Part shown: in pieces, positions 57,501-64,000 of the stretch
Numbering within the stretch: the first letter of the stretch is position 1
Layout: the number at the start of each line of letters is the position of its first letter
Assembly: GCA_002917075.1 (NCBI GenBank)
Contig: NTMA01000065.1
Coordinates: 1-64,000 of the forward strand
DNA length: 64,000 bases
Reading direction: 5' to 3'
DNA from: Hawksworthiomyces lignivorus
Lineage: Eukaryota; Ascomycota; Sordariomycetes; Ophiostomatales; Ophiostomataceae
Program-made: the position numbers and the translations under genes
Notes under the pieces: generated by a model
Databases searched by the model: none
Seen by the model: only the letters and a program-made list of their open reading frames with translations
Told to the model about the DNA's origin: nothing

Positions 57501-58606
57501 TATCAAATGCTTCTAGCGTATACGAGACAGACGGCACAGCTGCTTCTAGCGCCCTTACAGCGGCCACGACTCCAGTGACTTCTGCCTCGCTTGAGACTGC
57601 CTACAAAGATCTTCAGCAGTCTTACGCCGAAGCGCTGGAGCGCATCCGCAAGCTCGAAGGTTCTAGTGGAGCTGCCGGCTCTATCATTCCATCTGATGAA
57701 AAGACGGCCCTGGCCTTGCAAAGGCTTGAGCAGTCACTGTCTAAAACTGTGGCTGAGCGCGACGCAGCACGCCAAGAAGTTACTGCACAGAAAACTCGGT
57801 TAGCCGACGCAGCGGCATCTGAGAAAGCACTGCTCGACAGTGAGAGCAGCTTGGCAGCTCAGCTAGACGCATCAGCCCGGCGCGTAGAGGAATTGGCACA
57901 GCAGGTGCGGACTCAGCTGGAGACCAATGCAAAGCTTCGCGACCGCGTCGCAGACATGCTGGCTCGCAGCGAGGCTGACCAGCAGACTCACAAGTACCGC
58001 ATTTCGGGTCTCGAGTCGCGTCTACGTTCACTCGAGGAGCAGCTGGTGGCCTCTCAAACGGCTGCCGAAGATCGCGTGGCTCGTCACGAAGAACAGGTGG
58101 CTGTTCTCAAGGAAGCACATAACACTCAGCTGCAGCGGTTGCGGGACGCATCGGGCTCTCTGCGGGCAATGTCGCCATCTCGGAATGGAGCATCCTCTCC
58201 TCGGCTTATGGCTTCAGGTCAGTTCAGCCCAGGAGCCAGGTCACCTATGTCGCCCATGTTCTCAGTAAACGGAAAGCTCATGCCACCCGCCACATCATCA
58301 CGGCCCAGCAGCCGAGGTAGTATGTCGAGCAATGGAGCGGCTGCAGATCAAGAGCAACAAGCTCAGGTGATCACCCTCAGAGCTCGCGTGGGCGAACTTG
58401 AGTCAGCTCTGGCCACGGCCGACAAGGAGATGCAAGAAGTAGTTGGTCGCATGAACAGCGCTCAGATCGAGGTGATGCAACTACAGGAAGAGCGCGAGAA
58501 TGCCGTCCGCGAGACTCGGCGCCTCCAGCGGGAGCTTGAGTCCGAGAAAGTCAAAAGCTTTGAGGAGCGGTTCAAATCGCTGAGCCGTTCTGCAACCACA
58601 GCATAA
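54555..58606 (+). CDS. Large coiled-coil scaffold-like protein, fungal
   Basis: Two exons: 54555-55297 and 55435-58606 (intron phase 2, GTGAGT / TTGCAG) give 1304 residues. The N-terminal 550 residues are Ser/Thr/Asn/Pro-rich and probably disordered, with an acidic patch (EEDEGEDEEDILDFDDYLPTP near 180) and short ordered-looking segments: FKLGTFFGWPSAS (about 420) and DDSYVFHEDYLQTPP (about 505). From about 540 onward it is almost continuous coiled coil: EMEDELKAISAELAASIRRE, then RTSDYFSDSGYIS, and long Leu/Glu/Arg/Gln-rich heptad runs to the C-terminus, broken at about 690-710, 840-890 and 1160-1230. I recognise the EMEDELKAISAELAASIRR / RTSDYFSDSG block from uncharacterised filamentous-fungal proteins. 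No motor or enzyme motif; a structural role is an inference from architecture only. Confidence 0.8.
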
Positions 58607-59235
58607 TTTTCCTAGCAACGCTACAGTTGCATATATAGCATCGCAGAGGGTTTTTGTACAGCAAGCATTTTTGGATTGGGACTGCAAACATTTCCGGAAG
58701 GAGTTTTGTTTAACGGCTTTGTTTTGGGATCTAGAATACGTATAAAAAACGATGCACAGCCTCTACTTTAATTCTTATTGTTAATACCATGAGATAAATA
58801 AAAGGGATAAATCACGTCCCCGAATCCAGAGCATCTCTATATCACTGCAATTGATACTGTTCCTTTTACTCTATGCACCAGTAAGACCGCTCAGGCTAGA
58901 ACGTAGTGACGTAGGAATAAGTATTTGCTGTGGAATGAACTGTTACTTCATCCAAGTAACAATGATTTGTCCATGCGTTATAACTCGTAGCACAAAATGG
59001 AAAACAAAATTCTACTACCCACAGCCCGCAGTCTAGTTGCCGGTCAGGTTGTTGATGATTGATGCCTTGCAATCCCGCAGACTGCTCGATGAAACAGGAG
59101 ACAAACAATATTAAGGTACTTGTTTACTGAACAAATAAAAATGATGAACAATAAATCAAACTAGGGAAAAACACCTAGATCCAAAGATTCATGCACAGTG
59201 TTGCTCAATCCTGCCAACAAATTCTTCAGCCACCT
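58607..59235. other. Convergent intergenic region
   Basis: About 630 bp between the stops of two convergent genes. Contains an AATAAA-rich stretch near 58,795-58,802 on the plus strand, a plausible poly(A) region. No gene seen. Confidence 0.45.
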
Positions 59236-60755
59236 TTAGTGGTTCTTCGCCGGGGCGGCGGCCTTGCCCACACGCTTGGCAAACTTGACCTCCATGTTGG
59301 TGACGTCGAAGGCTGTCACTAACTGCTGCATGAAGACGTCGCCTAGGATGTACGGGAAGCCGTTGGTGACACCAATGCCGGAGGCGCACAGGCCGGTGCC
59401 CCGGTCGCGCACGTGCGGGAGGATCATGCTGGACGGATCGGTCCAGAACATCTTGCCGCTGATCTGGATTCCGAGGCTCGGCGGCGTCGCGTTGCACTCG
59501 ACGAACCACGTCTGCTGGTCTGGGTCGTACTGGGCGTGGGGGGTGAACATGGAGTTGATGGAGCGGGCCATTTCTGGGAGAGAGAAGAAACGCGGAGTTA
59601 GCTCACTGGCGACAGAAAAGAGGGGAAAAAGACGAGGGAGAGAATGCGAGTTCTCTTTGCTTACCGTAGGGGAACAGGTTCATGGTGGTGCCGCTGTCCA
59701 CGATGAAGTCGGGCACGGCCGAGTCGCTGGCGTTCAGCAGGCTGCTGTTCCAGGCCATCTTCTCCACGCCGATCTGGTAGTACATGTAGCGTGCCTCGCC
59801 CGAGCGGAGGGCGATCTTCTGCATCTTGGTGGTCGTCCAGTCGCCCTCGATCTTAACGTTGGGCGGCACGCCGCCAAAGGCCAGGAACGAGTCGCCCACG
59901 TCACGCGACAGCGCCAGGCTGAACACGGACATGTTCTGCCCCGCCAGCGTCGTCACCAGCGGGTTGTACTCGACCGACGTCCGCAGGCTGTCCAGCGAGG
60001 TGTCCACGCCGCTGTAGGCAGCCGTCAGGCCGGGCAGACCGAGACCCAGGATGCCGCTGGTGATGCCGTCGCCGTTCCAGGCACCCTTCGTGGCGAGGCC
60101 GATTTGCTGTTTGCGCGCCGTGATGCCGGCCACCGTGAGGCTGAAAGGAGCGAGCGTATAAGCGAATGGCTGAGATTTTGAAAGCAAATAAATCTGCAAA
60201 AGGCATCACTCTTTTTGCTACTTACTCAGAATAGCCCATCAGCCCATTCAGGAACGGCCCGTTGACCGACCCGTACGTCACATTGAAGTGCTGGTTGGTG
60301 ATCTGTCCGCCGGGGAAGTCACCCTTGAACTCGGGGCCAAACTGGCACACGAGAGCCTCTGTTGGCTGCCGGTAGACTGGGTCTAAGCACTGAAACCCGT
60401 CCTTGACAAACCACGTATCACTGCTGCCCGTGTCGATGATCAGCGACAGGTTGTTAGTGCCGGCCACCACGGACGTGATGTACTCGATCTCGTTGGACGC
60501 TGCCAGGGCGGGGCCCACACCAACGGGACTGCCATCGTCGGCAATATCTAGAGCCTTGCGGATCTGATCACGCAAAAAAGGCCGCGGCAGCTTATTCTGG
60601 ACGTGACGCCGGGTCAGCGGCAGCGTGTGCTGGGACAGAGCCACAGCCGGGGCGCGGGCCGCAAGCTTGGATTGGTGCTGCGGGGTGCTGGTTGGGGCCG
60701 CAGTAACCACCCCGGCCGCAGCGAGACCGCCCAAGACATAGCTCAGGACAGCCAT
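59236..60755 (-). CDS. Secreted pepsin-like aspartic protease (A1)
   Basis: A secreted A1 aspartic endopeptidase. Exons 60226-60755, 59665-60140 and 59236-59573 encode 447 residues; the introns have GTAAGT/TTTCAG and GTAAGC/CCCAG ends and joining restores GYSDLTVAG and FPYGEMARSIN. Start at 60,755 gives a signal peptide of about 20 residues (MAVLSYVLGGLAAAGVVTAA) and a pro-segment to about residue 85 with a basic processing site (LTRRH). Both catalytic motifs are present: LIIDTGSSDTWFV (Asp about 108) and DFIVDSGTTMNLF (Asp about 325). The flap-region Tyr lies in NVTYGSVNG. LGLGLPGLTAA and YILGDVFMQQLVTAFD are further A1 blocks. No GPI-anchor tail: the C-terminus is basic (KRVGKAAAPAKNH), so it should be released. 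Confidence 0.9.
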
Positions 60756-63713
60756 AGTGACGGTCAAAAAGAGGCTTTTTGACGACAGAGGCTGACGCAA
60801 AGAGCGAAAAGAAAGCAAGGACGGTGCTGAGGGTCTCTTGTCCCTCTACTGTTGCGTTCCTCTCGCGTGACTCTCCTCTATTCTGTCTCTCTATCCTATC
60901 CTCTAAAAAGAAAGGGTAAGAGGAAAGCCGAGGGTAAAGACGAGGGAGGGGGCCAGCCAGCTCTTTAAGAAATAAAACTGCTCCATAGATAGATAGGAAG
61001 GCAAGAGAGAGACGGAGCCAAAGGCTAAGCCAGCTCCGGGGCCAAGGAAGAAAAGAGCCAGATAGATTAGGATATTGTGCAATTGGGCACGGGATAAGAA
61101 AGATGGAAGAGGGGGGGGGATGGCTATGATGGACAAGACACACAGACAGTATGGTGGAAGACGGGACGGAAACACCATATACAAAGGAAGGAGAGAGTAG
61201 AGAGACGAGTATCGCAAAGCTACTGCATACCTAAGAATGGTCTGCGTTTTTTTCCGTGCTTCTTTACTGTGATGTATGGCATCTCGTGCAGTATGCTATG
61301 TGAGATACTAAGCCGAGAGAACAAAATAAAGGACCTGACAAGAGGCTGTCCAGGACAAGAGTCGCCTCCGAGATAGTCCAAGAACCTGCCTAGAACAGAA
61401 ATCTTCTCAAAATGATAAAGCTCCAATATTGCCGCCCCGGGCTTGGTCACTTAAGGAGCCAAGAACTAAAGATATATAGGGAAATAAGTAGGGGAGTTAA
61501 ATGGCGGCTTTTTGTACAATGTTTGCGGCTCTCTCACAGCTCCAATCCCTGGGCCCTGTCCATGTTACCCCATAGAGTTCTATCACAGAAGCGCCCAAAG
61601 AACAGAGCGGTAACTACCATAGAAGAAATAGAGAAGACGATGTTGAAGAGCTCTTCCTTGGCACTATGTGGTTTTTGCCGGACCCTTTCCTATCAAGTTA
61701 ACTGCAACTGCTTGAAACAACATCTGAGTTCCTGTTGGTCACGAGTTGGTATATCCAGGGTTGTCATTATGATACCAAATATATTTTCCTCTTGTTATCA
61801 TCCGCTCTTTGTTTCTGAATTTCAATATGCTCAACCCTGCGAACTTAAGCCTAGACCACGGAGAGGGTGCCCATTCTAGAAGAGGAATAGGAGATCCTAA
61901 AGTGAGGGGAAAGAGTAGAGGCACTGGATGAATAGAGAGCTCAAGGGTCCCGAGATGCCAAGAACGGGGCTCTCAGCTCTCTTGCTGAATTGTAATTTTT
62001 TTTTTTTTAGTTTTATCTTTTTATTTGTCTCTCTTGCTGCCTGATCTGTGACGTTTTCCAGTCTACTTTTAGATATTTGATTCCTCACCACAACGAGGAT
62101 TTCTTTTTGCTTCAACTCAGTTAAGCCTCGTTTTGACAAATCATGCATGAGGCGAAAAGCCAACCTAGAAAGACGACCGCTTAAGTTCAATTGAGAAGGA
62201 AGGAGCATTTTCAGTACCGACGGAAGGAAATAAATAAATAAAGGGAAGATAGACAGCGTTTATATTATATTTATATTGCTATATCACCCTTAGATATATG
62301 GGGGGAAAAGCGATGTTGAACCATGTACTGCTATTGGAAGATAAGAGAGCTGGCAGGCAAATTCACACCGGCAGATATGTAATAGCCGGCATAATCTATC
62401 ATTTTCTTAAACAAAAAGAGAAGAGCAGAGCAAAGAAGAGATTACGAATACCTTCCTTGGCTTCAATCCGCTTGAATGGTTTGTGCATAATTAGAAAAGG
62501 AGTAAAAGGGCGCAGTATTTCCGTGTAGAGGTGCCGAAATAGCATTGCCAATAGGTGTGCAAGCAGATTCAAAAACACATGCCTCCTTCTGCTACATAGA
62601 AATTGATCTCAGATGTACGTCTCAAATGTTCTACTCGCTCATTTGCGTAGCTAAACAGCAGTCACGGGGATTTAAATCCTTGCTGATATCAGCACTGAAG
62701 GAAGCTAGATACGACTACCTCGCCCAACAGTAATTGTAATACTGGTCCCTATATGAGGTTCAAACTTAAGTGGAACAATATTCAACTGTCACTGATATTA
62801 ATGAGAACCAAAACATTATATCGAGAGGAGAAGTCACAGTGACGAATCAGGAAACATACGGCAACGAGTGTCTTCTAGATTCACCGTAAGGTGAAACGAC
62901 ATCTCGTGAGCTAAAAGAGCTTCATAAGAAAAGCTGCCTGTGCGTCGCAGAATGAAAGTGCGTTTTTGGTATATCCAAAATAAGGTGAGTTGTGGAAACA
63001 GCATTAGATTTCAGTATGTGACCCATCGTGTGGCTGCATCTTTAAAGCATTTGTAATTGCAGGGACCATGTCGAGATCTGCATTGAGTTATACCGCCTAG
63101 CCTGAGAACATGATAACAGCTCCTCTCATTTTCAACAATGCTCTCCGTCTCAAACAGCGTAAAAAAATAGGAAGTTCTTCTCATGACTTATATAATTCGA
63201 CAGTCATGTCTACCGGCAGCATCTCTTTGGTCGTTGCCATAGTGGCAGGCTTGTCTGAGCCAAGTCGCAGATATTGGAAACATCCTCGACTTGGAATCCC
63301 CCCCACACCCATTTTAAATCGAGAGGGATACAAGAAAGAATAGAAATAGACATGTCTATGCCAATCACTTGACCCATTCTTTAGGAGATGGCCAACAGGT
63401 GCTGCGAAATCCAACTTGGGCGCAGAAAGCGATGATGATCACGTGATATCCGTTTTGTGAAAGAAATTTCTGGTGCAACAAAGGGAGCTCCTAACATGAA
63501 TTTCGTCAAATCTAGCATCATAAAACCACTGGCAACCACATCGCAAACTTTGGTTTTGCAGAGTTGCCAAGCATGGTCTAATCGACTTGAAGTTGCCGTT
63601 TCTTACACCCAAAGACTTGTTTTGCCAACTTGATAGGATTGTGTGGTTTTAGCTGCGTGTTGGTGTAGACAGCCTAAAAGGCATCTTCTTCGTGCGGTCA
63701 ACACCTTACACCC
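60756..63713. other. Long divergent intergenic region
   Basis: About 3 kb with no supported gene. The part next to the protease start (60,756-61,200) is purine-rich on the plus strand, i.e. pyrimidine-rich leader sequence for the minus-strand protease. A run of 13 T occurs near 61,996-62,008. Confidence 0.4.
62668..62694. repeat. Two adjacent perfect palindromes
   Basis: GGATTTAAATCC (62,668-62,679, 12 bp) and TGCTGATATCAGCA (62,681-62,694, 14 bp) are both exact palindromes and are separated by one base. Confidence 0.8.
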
Positions 63714-64000
63714 ATGGCGTCAACCAGATCGCATTCTCGCTCATCTTACAGCGTTCTTCTACTTCAGAAACTGCTCAATTTACGTGATGGCGTGAGCCCC
63801 TTAACCTTGGTGCTTGATTCTCTTGAAGAATCTGGTGTGCCACTTGTTGAAGAATTTATGCTTCGGGCCAAAGTTAGTATGAGAAAAGCCATCGTTCCCC
63901 CCCCTTACTGCCTGTAGTTAATTTATCTACATTATCGCTTCGTTCTTCTTGTATATCCTTTCGCTCGACCCCCAATTCATGACCACGCTATTTCCTATGT
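63714..64000 (+). CDS. ELP5: Probable Elongator subunit Elp5, first exon (gene runs off the window)
   Basis: Exon 1 at 63714-63872 encodes 53 residues that resemble the N-terminus of fungal Elp5/Iki1, a subunit of the Elp4-5-6 ATPase-like ring of the Elongator complex that modifies wobble uridine in tRNA: SYSVLLLQKLLNLRDGVSPLTLVLDSLEESGVPLVEEFMLRAK. The frame is interrupted right after RAK by a good donor (GTTAGTATG); the acceptor was not found with confidence before position 64,000. The frame read straight through stops at 63,917, so a splice is needed. Identification rests on a short segment. Confidence 0.55.

Noticed and set aside
62660..62700. Degenerate tRNA (GGATTTAAATCC resembling a minus-strand B box)
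   Set aside because: The sequence is a perfect palindrome without cloverleaf context.

Overview
The window is nuclear DNA of a filamentous ascomycete (Pezizomycotina). The signs are short spliceosomal introns (mostly 50-130 nt, GTRAGT donors, CTRAY branch points, YAG acceptors), a Zn2Cys6 regulator, a kinase-HET fusion, a lineage-type F-box protein, secreted GH5 and pepsin-type enzymes, and kilobase-scale gene-poor spacers. I could not fix the order from sequence alone.

Layout. 0-5 kb: a HpcH/HpaI-type aldolase (minus), LSM8 (plus) and a five-exon inosine-uridine nucleoside hydrolase (minus). 6.8-13.7 kb: two single-exon, membrane-anchored, low-complexity fungal proteins behind long pyrimidine-rich leaders. 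14.9-17.8 kb: a pyroglutamyl-peptidase-like protein converging on an Old Yellow Enzyme. 21.8-24.8 kb: a BTB protein converging on a GH5 mannanase. 26.9-38.7 kb is an accessory, AT-rich stretch with an orphan coiled-coil/membrane protein, a decayed tandem repeat, an LTR-like element, an F-box protein and a 702-bp TIR element with a TA target-site duplication. 38.7-42.8 kb: a Zn2Cys6 factor tail-to-tail with a fungal membrane protein. 44.8-49.5 kb: the kinase-HET gene. 54.5-64 kb: a large coiled-coil protein, a secreted aspartic protease and the first exon of a probable ELP5.

The outstanding observation is in the kinase-HET gene. The kinase half (47556-49449) and the HET half (44765-46871) are separated by 684 bp that carries six clear, and probably seven, consecutive exons of exactly 3 nt. 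Each sits between a good acceptor and a good donor. The introns are 66-101 nt, nearly all with a recognisable branch point, and each has an in-frame stop if retained. In phase 0 these codons read N-P-Y-T-T-P-D and join the two halves into one open protein of about 1246 residues. Each exon is one whole codon, so skipping any subset keeps the frame; the array could tune linker length between the sensor/kinase and HET halves. I know of no described fungal gene with such a run of single-codon exons.

Housekeeping functions (LSM8, ELP5, nucleoside hydrolase) are interleaved with secreted and accessory ones. No biosynthetic cluster, tRNA, rRNA or CRISPR array was recognised.
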